A DNA stretch of 64,000 bases from Chalara sp. BL73 (lineage: Eukaryota > Ascomycota > Leotiomycetes > Helotiales), in assembly GCA_918026815.1 (NCBI GenBank), contig CAKJVC010000064.1, forward strand, positions 37,482 through 101,481, in the 5' to 3' direction. A program made the translations under genes and the position numbers. This document shows, in pieces, positions 1 through 11,343 of the stretch. Below the pieces are notes generated by a model. It worked only from the letters and a program-made list of their open reading frames with translations. It was not told the DNA's origin and searched no databases. Position 1 is the first letter of the stretch. Every line of letters starts with the position of its first letter.

Positions 1-1278
1 GAGACTTTTTTCCGCTAATCCTTGGCTTTGAGATGGGCAACGACATCTCAGGTGCAGAATTTCAATGTATAAACATTCAATATAATATACATTACTTCAT
101 AATCAGGAAGCAGGTACTTCCAAAGAGGCACTAACCTATAAGATGGATGACTGGCGAGACGCAGCCTTCTCAAGAGGCATGTCCACAACCAAGCTCATCA
201 AAACACGAGAGGCAGAAAAAGCAACGGCAAGAAAGATGGCGCGCTCAATGTAACAAAATATTCGGTACTATGAATTCAAATGTGCTCCTACCAGCAATTT
301 AGAGAAGATGCCAGAAAAATCCAGCTAGAAACAGAAACAACTATCTGGTTCGGTCATGGAGTTGTTCCCCTTGGCTGAGGATGGCGACGGCATGCTTGGG
401 CCACTTCTCTTGCCAAATGTGCTTGAAGCAACAATATTGTTTAGCGGTAGTAGGAGAACACTACGCAGAAATGTTGCGAGTTTAGAGAAAGAGCTAACAA
501 CTAAGGAACCACAAGATGACAGAAGCGTAGCCAAGGCTTGCCTGATAAGGTCTTTCGCAATGGTGCTGAAATAGAAGCCGCTATGGAAGAGCATCCGGTG
601 TGGAAACGAATCGGAAGACGATTGGAAAATGAATGCAAGGAAGAGTCTGAGAACGATGATGTCTCAAAATTAGATGCATTTGAAAAGAATAGTTTTCGGG
701 AGCCCAAATTCTGGTTGCAATGTTGCAGTCTTGTAAATCCACCTCCATAGTCGGCGGGACTCCAACACCAGCACCGTAGATATAGGTCTTGGGTATCTTG
801 TCTTCACCGGGAATAACTGCAGAAAGCTCAAAGGCACGATTAATATAGAACCAATCGGTTGGAAAGATATCAGCATTTCGGAATGGTAAATTGTGTCAAG
901 AAGCGAGCGCGATATACCTATCACAGGGGGATATCTTTCAGACGTTGGGTAAAATCGCCCTAGCTAATGGAAGTGGTATTTCGACATAAAGTGAGAAATT
1001 TATCAAGGCCAAAAAATGTTTTGTGGTTCGATGCCCAGCATGGTAAAGAATAATCATATAAATCCATAACCTCAACTTCATAATGTATACACAAAACATC
1101 GATCGTCCTTGGTAAAATGAGATAAGACGACCAAATTTATCACCGCTTACCACCGTACTTTGCCTTGTTCGACCCAATTTTCCAAACCGCTTTCACGCCT
1201 CCCTGATCCCGTCCCCATCCTCTCGATCACACCCCTGTTCTGTTCAGGAATGCACCTCATTCTCGAGTCCCATGTGAC
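1..1278. other. Left edge, only short unassigned ORFs
   Basis: No recognisable gene. Two overlapping short plus-strand frames (356-574 and 538-750) have plausible charged protein composition, and the second contains a Glu/Lys/Arg-rich stretch. Neither has a domain I recognise, and each is broken by stops within 70 codons. They may be remnants of one decayed gene or unrecognised exons of a gene cut by the window edge. Confidence 0.3.
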
Positions 1279-2031
1279 TTACGACTTCTTCTCCGCCCGG
1301 CACAACCTCCATCCTTCGGCCTCAGGGAGTAAATCCCAATCATGACCGATATCCGCACCATAAATCACATCCCATTCCCAGTCACTGTCGGAATGCTCAG
1401 CGCTATCCCACCCGCGGAGTCCTGAGCCTTGGCTTAAGGACGGTTCCTGAGACAAGGTGTTTTCGATATTTGTGTTGTTCTTCGTGGCCATCGTCACCAT
1501 CACAAGCTTTCGGGCCACGGCATCCTATATCTCTGTACGGATGCAAGAAGGCACGCTGAGTGGCTACCATATCATCTGAATCGATGTTATACTTCCCGTC
1601 TTCAGCCCCCCTAAGCTGATGGAAGACACCTTTGAAGTCCGAGTTAGACTCCTGATCCCCAGTTATTTTTCTATTTCATTCTTCTCTTTTCCCCTTCCTT
1701 TGACTTCATCCCCCATCAGGTCAACCTCCTTCGCATTATCCCTAGATCCTTCCGCACCAGCAGCTTCCATCCACACCGTGTGCCAATCAACCGCAGTCTG
1801 TACGATTTCTCCTCCTTCCTCATCAAGCCTCAACTCCTCCATTCTCCCAATAAGCATATCCCATACCGTCATAGTCGCTCTCGCAACAAAAGTCTTGCCT
1901 TCCGGGGCAGCTGCTTGTGGCTGCGAAGTGCTTGGATCCGTGGTAAGTAACGGGATGTCTAGGCCATTGACGGCGACAGTTCGCGAAGGTGGGTTCGCGG
2001 ACGGCCACGGAGCATCGACGTTAACCATCAC
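1279..2031 (-). CDS. Hypothetical acidic protein, exon structure unresolved
   Basis: Two minus-strand open frames look like exons of one small gene. The upstream frame (2031 down to 1663) starts with Met-Met-Val-Asn and has a Trp-containing segment (WDMLIGRMEELRLDEE). The downstream frame (1518 to 1279) ends in a Trp/Asp-rich segment (DSDWEWDVIYGADIGHDWD). An intron between about 1520 and 1720 would be needed, and I could not identify a convincing donor. No family is recognised. The longer plus-strand ORF across the same interval (1619-2203) is Ser/Pro/Thr-rich in the way an antisense shadow would be. Function unknown. Confidence 0.35.
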
Positions 2032-2570
2032 TATCTTTCGTTCTAGATGTCAAAATGGGGTTTGTGCTGAAAACCTGGTGCCGTTGCGTTGGGTTGTGAT
2101 CTTTCATGTAGACATTGGAGGTAAGAAACGACGTAAAGAGAAGAGATTTCGGGGTACTAATATGCTGTTCAACAACATGAGAGTCATGAAGTTACGGACA
2201 TGATGTATATTATCTCTGAATACATCACCTACGACTAACAATCACGATTACTGCCGCGAAAGTAATCAAACAAGTGGACCATGACAGGGCTTTCGAATGG
2301 ATGATTTGGAACATTTTGATAAACATGCAGAGATGCCTTGATATTCATACATTCATATCACTGGCTCTGAGTCCAGGTCTCTACCGTCCCAAAAGTAATA
2401 TGGAAGGAAAATGCTTCAACAGATATCCTCACTAAACTCCAGCTTCGTTGGCCAATAATATGGACGAATGATCCCACCAAAGCAAACACCCGCCATCGCT
2501 GATGCAACACAAACAAAAATCCTCCAACTCCAACACACGCTCCATCCGCGGCAGTAACTTCTGTGGCCGA
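2032..2570. other. Intergenic, no gene seen
   Basis: I see no gene or repeat here. The stretch would hold the 5' region of the hypothetical gene to its left and the 3' UTR of the MBP1-like gene to its right. Confidence 0.4.
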
Positions 2571-4745
2571 CTACAACGGCTCAGCATGAACCTCAGTACG
2601 CAATCCTCCTTGATCGTCTTGAAGTTGTTCAAGTAGACTATTGATGTTCTCATCCATAGTATCAACATCCGTATCTACACACTTGGAGATTAGACGACGA
2701 TATTGCTCTCCCTTCTCTCCTGCGCCAGCCATGCTTAGAGCATCCTTATACTGCGCGACCAATGTTTGGCGCTTGGCTTGCTCTTCATTTAGCATTCTTG
2801 CAAGCATGGCCCGCTCAGTGACTTCATCAGTTTGGCTGATATGACCGTTTTGCTTTCGTTCTTCATCTTGTACTCGGGCACGTAATTGCATCTGTTGTTG
2901 CTGTTCAATGAGCGAGATAACTGCCTGGTCCAATTGAGCGTATTTGGCCTTGTTTCCTTCACTGTCTCCACCTTCCTGTAGTTGCAGGTAATCATACTCC
3001 ATGGTTTGATGGCGGACTTGACTTAGCTCGTCGTTAGTGGTAATTAATAGACGATTAGCTTCCTTCTCTGACTCCATCTTGTCTTGCAGCTCATCATCGA
3101 ACGACTGGGCAAGTTCGCGGAACTTCTCAACAATGAGGGGTGTGATTTTGGAGTCAACAGAGATTGCAGCTTCTGAGCTGTGAGGCAGAATATGACGGGG
3201 ATTCTCCTCCTCAGGGAATGCATCATATATTGATTTATGACGAGAGGAATCAGGTGCATATGGCGAAGATGACGCTTGAGGGTGACGATCCCGATTTCTG
3301 CTGTCATTTAAGGCTTGAATAAGGTCCTCGGCTGTTTGTCCCGCATTGTTTGGGATGTTAGTTGATGCGCCTCGACCCATCAAAGCTCTTACGCACTTCC
3401 GTGCATTATTCTGAGCAGCAATATGAATAGCTGTATTTCCGTCGATATCTTGGGCGTCAATGAATCGTTGGATCTGATCAGGCTCAAATATCTCTTGCAT
3501 CTTGTTCAGAATGATGTCTAAGTAGTAGCGCGAGCATTGATGCTTGTTGCGACTTGAAGTGATTGCTGCCGCATGATGAATAGCAGTTGCGTTGCAGTGA
3601 TCGGCTTTGTCAACAGTGTTGATAAGCTGACTCACAACAGCGGGCATAGTCTGCTTGTCCATGCAGTTTGTGAATAGTACCGCACGCATTAGAGGAGTCT
3701 CCCCACGAGCATTCTCTGAGTGAAGGTTAGCACCAAAACGTTTTAACTGCTTCATAACCTCAACATCGCCCATAGCGGCAGCCCAATGCATTCCGGTATG
3801 TCCCTCATTATCGATACACCAGTCCGCCTGGAAATTTGGCGGTGGCTCTGGTTTGTGGGCATCGCCTTCACTTGAGATCATAAAGTAGTCAAGAAGCTCA
3901 TCGGCCCAGACAACATGAGCCTGCTCGGCAGCATTCTGAACCGAGTCTTCGCGCTTTCTCTTTCTGTGTCCTGTAGGGGGAGCCGACATGTCATATCTGT
4001 CATCCTCATCCATAAAAGAGGCAGAAGCTACTGTTGTATCATCTCGCATGCTCTCCTCATCATTCAATTGCGCACTGATATCATCGTAGTCCTCAATATG
4101 ATGTGAAACAGCTGCCGGTACTGTAATATTAGCACGATATAAAGATAGAAAGCTGTTGCTGACTCACTATTATTGGTCCACTTGGGAACGGCGGGCTTCT
4201 TTGGTAGTTTGGGCTTGTTTGTGGTATGCTTTGGGGCAGGAGGAGGGCTGAGGTTTCCTGGAATATATTCGAAGATAGTTCGGAGCTTATCGTAGACGCC
4301 GTTACGTTGAGCTAGAGCCTGACCTTGCTCGAGTGGAACCCATGTACCTATAGAATATATTCAGAATATGCTTTCTCATTCAAAAATCACAGTCTATACC
4401 TTGGTATTTGCCGTATCCACCTTGAACCTTTTCATGCCGCTCCTTTTGTACCTCTCGCTCTAGAATCCGAGTTCTGGCAGGCTTGTCAAAACCAGCAGCC
4501 TTGAGGATATGTGTTGCATTGATCCAGTCATCATGCCGACGTCGCATAACTAGTTGCTAGGCTTAACAAAAGTTCTGGGATCATGAGGAGCATCTCTTAC
4601 CATGTTCTTTCAGGCCCTCACCGAACTGGTATTCATAAACCGGAGTCTAATTTGATTAGGCTCTTATTATCCAATCTAGGAAACAAGAATCACATACATT
4701 ACTATAAGTCGCGGTGTACACACCGGGACCACTGGGCTTCACCAT
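2571..4745 (-). CDS. MBP1: MBF-type transcription factor: APSES (KilA-N) DNA-binding domain plus ankyrin repeats
   Basis: DNA-binding subunit of the MBF complex, which drives G1/S genes through MCB (ACGCGT) sites in yeasts. Spliced from five exons that I traced in frame: 4745-4698, 4646-4601, 4549-4400, 4347-4168 and 4120-2571, giving about 657 residues, the usual size. Exons 1-4 encode the APSES domain (roughly residues 10-115) with the signature [20 protein letters not shown] and the following [15 protein letters not shown] basic cluster (HRKRKRED) near residue 195 may be a nuclear localisation signal. Ankyrin repeats occupy about 245-400 ([34 protein letters not shown]). A Glu/Gln-rich probable coiled coil follows to the C-terminus, where Mbp1/Swi4 proteins bind the Swi6/Cdc10 partner. 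Its upstream region contains three MCB cores. A Swi4/Res1 paralogue assignment is the main alternative. Confidence 0.93.
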
Positions 4746-4965
4746 GGCGACTTCACTGTCGCTTGCTTATGAGTGAAGCTGAAGTTGCCGAGTTACGAAT
4801 CGGGGACTAAGCGGCCCACCGAGCGCAATCGCTTTGAACCGATAATAATCGGCAGACAAGTCCGCAGAGTCGCAAAATTGACTCCAAGATTGCGTAGTTC
4901 AAATAGTGGTAGAATCACGGTGTCTGCGCTGTCTTGATAGTTTCAGGATTGACGTGGAGAGTGTG

Positions 4966-4999
4966 ACGCGAAGAAACGCGAAAGGCAAGTGCAGCGCGT
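4966..4999. promoter_or_regulatory. Cluster of three MCB-core motifs upstream of MBP1
   Basis: ACGCG occurs at 4966-4970 and 4976-4980, and CGCGT at 4995-4999. All lie within 34 bp and about 220-255 bp upstream of the MBP1 start codon. MCB cores are the known target of Mbp1-type factors. Feedback control of the gene by its own product is my inference from this placement. Confidence 0.45.
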
Positions 5000-5425
5000 C
5001 AAAACCACTTAAACTGCCGGTCACGTGAAGGTACAAAGAAAAGCTTGTTCAACAAGTTTGTTTTCACTTTTGATTGATTAATGATATCTTCATGAACTAA
5101 GTACTGTTTTTCTCCCAATTCTTTGTTTAATGGACTTCTTTCATATTTGTGAAGAGTTTAATTTAATGATGTTGCTCCTGGTTTGGGCCATATCTTGGAA
5201 TTCTTCCCCTTCCATACCTGAGCTGAATTCATACATGCCACAATCTAAAGAGATTTAAGGGTTGACTAACGCATGTTGCAATTATGGCACAAGGAGCCGC
5301 ACTTTGCAGCCCTACAAAATATAAAATCCCGGTGTCTAATTCTGGCTATGTGCAAAGTTCTTCTAACATACATAGCGTAATATCCCCATATCTTTGAACC
5401 ACATTTACAACTTTTTCGTCCCCGT
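5000..5425. other. Intergenic, no gene seen
   Basis: This AT-leaning spacer lies between the MBP1 upstream region and the left arm of the inverted repeat. No coding signal was recognised. Confidence 0.4.
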
Positions 5426-5905
5426 CTCGTGCTGGACAAAAAAAGCGATACTTTTTTTAACCGAAATGAACGTGCGCATAACAAAACCCCCTTTTCCTCA
5501 TACAACTACATACAAACTCAAATATTTGAGAACACTCCTGTAACCTATTAGGTATAGATCTAACCCAATTATTAATAGTTTCTTGCTGTAAAGTAGCCTA
5601 TTCTTTAATAGCAGCTCTTTAAAGTATCAATATCCATAAGAATACTTTTTAATATATTCTTTTATTGGCTGCTACTTATTTTCAGCTATAGAAAAGTCAG
5701 GTCTTCCTGCGATATTTTGATAATATTCATAGCTATTGCATTCTTTCCAAACTTTAACTAGGGTTTTTCTTTTGCTAAAACTATGCTTTGAGTTTCTATT
5801 TTTTTTAAATACAAAGTCCTGGCGTTGGTATATGGGAAAAGACTGCCTTGTTATGCGCACGCTCATTTCAGCTAAAAAAGTATCGCTTTTTTGGTCCAGC
5901 ACGAG
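5426..5905. mobile_element. About 480-bp element bounded by 58-59 bp inverted repeats (MITE-like)
   Basis: The left arm 5426-5484 (starting CTCGTGCTGGAC, ending GCATAACAA) and the right arm 5848-5905 are reverse complements with only a few mismatches and a one-base length difference. They flank about 360 bp of AT-rich DNA with no long ORF. Small size, long inverted arms and no coding capacity fit a non-autonomous DNA transposon. I could not find an unambiguous target-site duplication, so the exact ends are uncertain. The right arm overlaps the last codons of the SMP-30-like gene. Confidence 0.55.
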
Positions 5906-6822
5906 CCCGTATACTTAAACTCAAAATTCTTCAAACCCTTCGCTCCAACATCCACTTTGAAAAGCCCACCCCCATATCGCGCACTCTCTGGATACTTCTC
6001 CGGCTCTTCCTCCTGCGCGCTCGTAATCCACAGCTCCGTACCCACGAAACATGGACAAGTCGTTGCTCGCGTCGGTAACTCCACGACACCGGTCACCTTC
6101 CCCTCTGGGCTAATTCTCAACACCCTTCCTTCGTTGTAGATGCTCTGCCAGATATTCCCTTCTTCGTCCATCTTGAACCCATCTGGTTCGCCTTCTCCAT
6201 CGTGCTTATACCATACCTTTCCATTACTCACATCTCCAGTCTTGACGTCGAAATCGTACTTCCAGATCTCTCTTTCCGCGGAATGTGTGAAATATAGACT
6301 CTTGTGATCCGTTGACCAGCCGACTCCATTCGGGATCGTCAAACCCTCCCTAATTATATTACGCTTCATATCATTGTCAAACCGAAACAACGTGCCTTCG
6401 GCCTGTGGCGGTCCAACATGGAAATCATTCATCGTTCCGATCCAGAACCGTCCTTGCGGATCAATAGCTCCATCATTCGATCTTAGTCGGTCATCTAGTC
6501 CCCGGTCATCATAGAAGTACCCCAATAGCTCATATTTCTCTGTTCTACGATTAAGAATCGTAGGGCCATGCTTTCCGCCCATGAGGATTTTCTCAGAGGA
6601 ATCAATGCCTTCTATATCAGCCGTGACACCGACAGGCATGTCCAGTTGAATGGTTTTGAGTGATGAAGGGCCGACGGAGAGATTGATCACGTGAAGTTGG
6701 TGCTTCTTGATGTCTACGAAGCGGAGATGATTTCTGATGGCCTCATAGTATGGGGCTTCTCCCAGACCACACTTTAGGTCAAGGTAGGGCTCGGTCACTT
6801 TCCATGTTTTGATTTCAGCCAT
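5872..6822 (-). CDS. SMP-30/gluconolactonase-like (regucalcin family) protein
   Basis: Single-exon frame of 316 residues, the normal length for the SMP-30/gluconolactonase/LRE beta-propeller family. These are cytosolic, metal-dependent lactonases acting on sugar lactones. Family metal-site regions are visible: the N-terminal GLGEAPYY (Glu ligand), RSNDGAIDPQGRFWIGTMN, IPNGVGWSTD (Asn ligand) and EPDGFKMDEEGNIW (Asp ligand). The substrate cannot be told from sequence. The last dozen or so codons, including the TAG stop, lie inside the right arm of the inverted-repeat element at 5848-5905. The native C-terminus has therefore probably been replaced by transposon-derived residues (GSCWTKKAILF). 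All six propeller blades seem to precede that point, so activity may be retained. Confidence 0.85.
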   Translation of the reverse strand: MAEIKTWKVTEPYLDLKCGLGEAPYYEAIRNHLRFVDIKKHQLHVINLSVGPSSLKTIQLDMPVGVTADIEGIDSSEKILMGGKHGPTILNRRTEKYELLGYFYDDRGLDDRLRSNDGAIDPQGRFWIGTMNDFHVGPPQAEGTLFRFDNDMKRNIIREGLTIPNGVGWSTDHKSLYFTHSAEREIWKYDFDVKTGDVSNGKVWYKHDGEGEPDGFKMDEEGNIWQSIYNEGRVLRISPEGKVTGVVELPTRATTCPCFVGTELWITSAQEEEPEKYPESARYGGGLFKVDVGAKGLKNFEFKYTGSCWTKKAILF

Positions 6823-7846
6823 TTTGAAGAGTGAGGGACTGTATTATTTGCGGGAAAAGTGATGAAGTTATTTTGGGTGGGATGTTTAACTTAAGTGGGG
6901 TGGATAAATGGTGTCGAAATATTTGGCACCGTTAAGACCCTCTGAATTTTGCCTCATACAAAGTTTATTAAATATCGGAGCTGTCAAGCACCGAATTTCA
7001 AGTAGCAAGAGCCATATAGAAAGGTGTAAACGTCACGGCGGAAGTCTTCATGACAGACTCTATTAAGAGAAAATCCGAGAAAGTAATTGAGTAGCTGACC
7101 ACTGAGTATAGAAAATATTTAGCTCTCTTCAATAAAATATATAAATGAAAATAAAACCTCATATCAATGTGTATGAGCCTTGCCGTACTTTGCTATAATT
7201 TCCACACTGCAAGTCAACCTTCATAAGTGCTCCTTGAAGGCATTGGAAAAGGTTGCGAGAGAGAAATTGATATTAATAGCAACATCGCTGACGGAATAGA
7301 AAGTAGAAACACGATTGGCACCCATGCCTAGACTTTCAAGGCAAGACCACCAACTATGACCGGCGCCTCCCATCTGTAGACCCAAGATATAGCTACTTCT
7401 CTAAGCATCCAGTAGCCCACAGTTGTGTTTCTCATAGAAGACAAGAGAACAGTGAGAATCCATTGAATTAACACACGACGATAATATCGAGTCCTAATGA
7501 AGGATAATTGCAACCTAGACCATCATGGATATTGTTGGTTGATGGAGATATAAGAGTTTGAATAGACACTAGACGATTGGTTTGTCAAACCTAGATATCA
7601 CGAAAGAATATGAAGATGCAAAATTTCACTTAAGGCCACACACACATTTATAACTAACTGAATGATAGTAAGATAGTAATAAAATGAGAGCAAAAAGAGG
7701 AAACAATTAGATCTTGGGGTTGGTAGATATCGTTAGTGGATGTCACACTCAGTCCCCTCGCCTTCAACCAACTTTGATCAAAGCATCGCAACGATCTCGA
7801 GATTCAACAAGCCAGCAAAATCATGATCGCAAAAATGCAAAAGAAT
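6823..7846. other. Intergenic, no gene seen
   Basis: About 1 kb with only short random ORFs. It should contain the promoter of the SMP-30-like gene on its left side and sequence downstream of the tRNA gene on its right side. No repeat or conserved coding segment was recognised. Confidence 0.4.
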
Positions 7847-7917
7847 GACCTACGTAGGGCTCGAACCTACAATCTCCTGATTCGTAGTCAGACGCCTTAC
7901 CATTGGGCCAGCAGGCC
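7847..7917 (-). tRNA. tRNA-Arg (anticodon ACG)
   Basis: On the minus strand the sequence folds as a 71-nt tRNA. The acceptor arms GGCCTGC and GTAGGTC pair with G-T wobbles. The anticodon stem-loop is TCTGA-CTACGAA-TCAGG with anticodon ACG, and the T-arm contains GGTTCGAGCCC. No intron is present. ACG is read as ICG after A34 modification and decodes CGN arginine codons. Confidence 0.93.
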
Positions 7918-8199
7918 ATTTCGTGTTATGGATTATGTTTTATGTCATGCTGGAAATAAAATATCTTAGAAAAAAACTTCAGAGTGGGAAGAGAACGACG
8001 AGAACCAATGGGAGAAGTGATATGCTTGGCATTCTTCGACTTTGGACCATCAGCATTCTGCACAGGAAATTGCGAAAAGGTGGGACCACTGATATCCATT
8101 TGAACTACTCTATCTAGCAAGGTATGCCTCCATCATCCATATGCACCCTCCAAACGCCTAAAATGCTTTCTCTCATCTCACCATCCTATAATACATATT

Positions 8200-9767
8200 C
8201 TAATCGTCTGAGTCTTTATCACTGTCACTGTCAATGTCTATCTGTTTCTTCTGTCTCTCTGCCTGCAGCTCCTTAAACGTACTCCAACTCAATAGCAAAA
8301 ATGCGCCGATGATCAACAAGCCACCGATAATAGCAGCAGGGCTCAATGGTACACCGGTCCATACCCAGTCAGTAATCGCTACCAAGAATATTGTCAAGAG
8401 AGCTGCTACACTGCTCAGCACTGGACTGGTAAGTGATATCAGAATAAGGAACGATCCAGAGAATGTTGCATTTGCAAGCACAGAGATGAGAAGTAACCAA
8501 GCGGCCTCTCCGTGAGGCAACTCAAATGTCTCCCATCCAAGCCAATGGAGAATTGGTAGAGGAACCCAAAGAACCGAAAGTGTGAAACATCCCATAAGTG
8601 AACCGAAGGTGTTGGCAAATACCATACCTCGACCAGGACTTGTGCCCTCAGGAGGACATGCCAGTCGTTTGTATAGCACTTCATAAAAACCATAGAGAAT
8701 GGAACCCACGCCGATGATGAGGTTTCCAGCCACACGATTACTTGCTGTTTTTTCTTCACCCCCACCAACCGATCCGCCTGATTTCCCGCCATGCTTCGTG
8801 GGGGCTGAGTCTCCATATGCAACGACCAAGACCCCAATTATGGCGATCAGAACAGCCATCGACTTGTCCCAGTGTAATTTTTCCTTGAGCAAAGGCACGG
8901 AAAATGCATATGCAAAGAATGCAGAACAGTTGTAGATGGCTGTCAAATCTGATGGCGAAGTCATGTTGACTGCCACATACCAAGATCCTCCTGCGACTGT
9001 GAGGGCAGATGTGACAAATGCAGTCATGCGCAGCATATATGGTATAGGTGAAGGCTGATTCCTTAAAATGTCCAACTCCTGGGTCTGCACCATTTGCGCA
9101 GTGGTTCGAAGTAGGTATACGTGTCGCCGCCAGAATGTCTTCCAAGGCATCTTCCATTTCTGTAATCGCAGAATGAGGAGTTGTGTTGGCCATAGCAAGG
9201 ACCATGATCCGTGTGTGAAGTACCTATCATGTTAGCTGGGCACAATCTCTACGATGACGAAACTCACAGCATGCAATATGCTTTATTCCACTTTAACTCA
9301 TGCTGGATATAAACCGCAGTCTCTGTTTGCACAACAAAGCTAACTAAGCTTAACCCCAGAAAAAAAGCCGCATACGTATATTTCTTCTTCGTAGCCAGCT
9401 TCGCCTGCGTATCTGGACTCCGGCTCCTCATCGACCTCCTTGGGATTAACGGTGGCCGCTCAACTGCGGCTGGCCCATCATAGCTTCTCCTCCCTCTCTC
9501 AGACTCATTATGCAATAGCGGTTGATGCGACCTCCCATCGGCTGGACGATGCATCGCAGGACTTCTAGCGCTCATTACATCGAGCTCGTCTTCACTTCCG
9601 CTTTCAAAATCCTCAGGCGGCTTCAACGACCCGTTTCCGTTGCCGTTCCTGGTAGTTGAGTTTGTGCGTGGAGAGACAATTTTAGGGGAGAGCGAGGACT
9701 GCCATGAAATGTTGGTTGGTATGCCTGACGCTGCAACATTGGTTGTCCGATGACTATTGTAAGACAT
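8200..9767 (-). CDS. DMT/EamA-superfamily membrane transporter (YML018C/SLC35F-like)
   Basis: Two exons, 9767-9268 and 9223-8200, joined by a 44-nt intron, give about 507 residues. A hydrophilic Ser/Pro/Arg-rich N-terminal segment of roughly 130 residues is followed by about ten hydrophobic helices. These include FVTSALTVAGGSWYVAV and the EamA-like segment LTAIYNCSAFFAYAFSVPLLKEKL with the following AVLIAIIGVLVVAYGDS. The C-terminal tail is Asp/Ser-rich and charged (DIDSDSDKDSDD). The fold and the YNCSAFFAY...LKEKL region match fungal vacuolar or Golgi drug/metabolite transporters related to yeast YML018C/THI74 and animal SLC35F. The substrate is unknown. The gene is divergent from the small conserved gene at 10163, with about 395 bp shared. 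Confidence 0.85.
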
Positions 9768-10162
9768 TCATGCGGTTAAGAAGGAAGGTGCAAATGATCA
9801 AAAGTTGGGGGTTGCGAATTGCTTGAGGCTCAAGCTGTGGGGTGGTATTGATGCTTGCGTCCACGTTGCATGATCAACCATTCAGCGCCGCTGATCTTGG
9901 TCCCTGGAAAGTCCTAGGGTAATGCGCCCCCCGCGTTCTTATCACCCGTTGCCTATTTTAGGTAACTCTTGTGTTTAAGCGTGTTTTCTATGAGTCGTGG
10001 AATGCCGTTATTAATCATGAGCAGCTTTTGTTTGAATGCGATATACACTTTTACATGTGGAGTTCGCATCTCCATCAAGAAGAACATTAGGACCGTTCTG
10101 GCTATAGCTCAGTTTAACACAAAGTTCACGTGCGAGTTACCCAGTTCATCCGTAACAAATGA
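9768..10162. promoter_or_regulatory. Divergent intergenic region
   Basis: About 395 bp separates the start codons of the minus-strand transporter and the plus-strand small gene. It probably serves both promoters. No clear TATA box or known operator was picked out. Confidence 0.35.
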
Positions 10163-10744
10163 TTGAATATGTCAACGCGAACCATCCATCTTGTCTCAGC
10201 CCGACAGTCCTCCCGCCAAAGAGCCCACTTCTCGATCTTTGTACCTTCAGCAGCTAATTCAACTTTTGGCACTAAGATACACGTCACAGGTGCTCCAATG
10301 GTGGGGTATGTCCTTGAATTCAAACGAAACTACTCTCCAGCTACAGACCCAGTACCAAACGTTACAACTCCTATTGGAGAGATATCCTCATCACACGTCA
10401 ACGACCACGCTCAAAATGACAGCATTAGCACTGGCGATGAGCCCAAAGATGACTTGGAAAGGGCGGCAGCTCAAATACCTACACCAAGGATAAGCGAGAA
10501 CTTTTTGGCACCGGTGAACGATGTGAGTGCCGTTGAAATTGGATAAACCTCAGCTTTCGATGAAAAGAGTATGGAAGATTGATAGAAATAGATCACGAAT
10601 AGGAGATGCCAGGAATGGACGATGGACTATGTCAGGCATTTAGTGAAGCTTGGATATCTTGACGAGACTGCTATTGAGATTGTGCAGGTAAGACGGGATC
10701 CACCCAGCTTTGGGGTTGGATTGAAGCCTACAGCGGAGAGGTAA
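10163..10744 (+). CDS. Small conserved fungal protein of unknown function
   Basis: Two exons, 10163-10522 and 10592-10744. The donor is GAT|GTGAGT and the acceptor ATAG|ATC, both in phase 0, giving about 170 residues; a start at the second Met (10169) is equally possible. The N-terminal half contains HFSIFVPSAANSTFGTKIHVTGAPMVG-like text, and after the intron comes RRCQEWTMDYVRHLVKLGYL. I recognise this two-part pattern (a compact beta-rich part followed by a Cys-Gln-Glu-Trp helix) from uncharacterised proteins widespread in ascomycetes, but no function is known to me. There is no signal peptide or membrane segment. Confidence 0.7.
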
Positions 10745-11343
10745 GGTGCGTGGGGATGAAGTATTTTTAATTGTTACATAGTTGGCTTGAGTCTGTTTTG
10801 GTCGAACATCTTCTGTATCGAGGGCGTACTCTTCTCCCAACTAGGCAATGTCGGTTCTTTCATGCCAAATATCCAGAGCCCTCAGTCAGCCATCGGAGTT
10901 CTCATATTCTAGTGGCAGCATGCATAACTACAACATGCATACATAACGATAAAAGACATGCATATCGAGAAGCTGCCCAAAGCAATAGGAGAATGAGTTG
11001 TATAATATCACCCTTGTCAACAGGCTGTCAACGATAATGTCGATACATCAAACAAGCGAGCTGCATTGCTTATATGTTAGAGTCCTAAGCACATATCTAC
11101 GCTGATAGTACTTTGGCTCCCATGGAGACGCACGTCAACTTCCTCTGTGCAATCTTTCCTGTCGTCCTGGACGAGATATGTCGAAACGCCATAATGATGC
11201 GGCTAATCCCGTGGATTCAACAATCCATATTATTCACGTGGCAGCACACGTTTCTATAAGAGCATGATTTCTGCTTTACCTGGTATATCCCCAATCCAAC
11301 GCCTTGCTCTATTCCGATCATAACTTCTCTGGTACTCATACAA
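10745..11343. other. Intergenic (3' ends face each other)
   Basis: Convergent spacer of about 600 bp between the small conserved gene and IMP4. It contains only short random frames and no recognised element. Confidence 0.4.

Noticed and set aside
1619..2203. 194-codon plus-strand ORF
   Set aside because: Ser/Pro/Thr-rich composition mirrors the minus-strand coding frame at 1663-2031; no domain, start context or splice structure.
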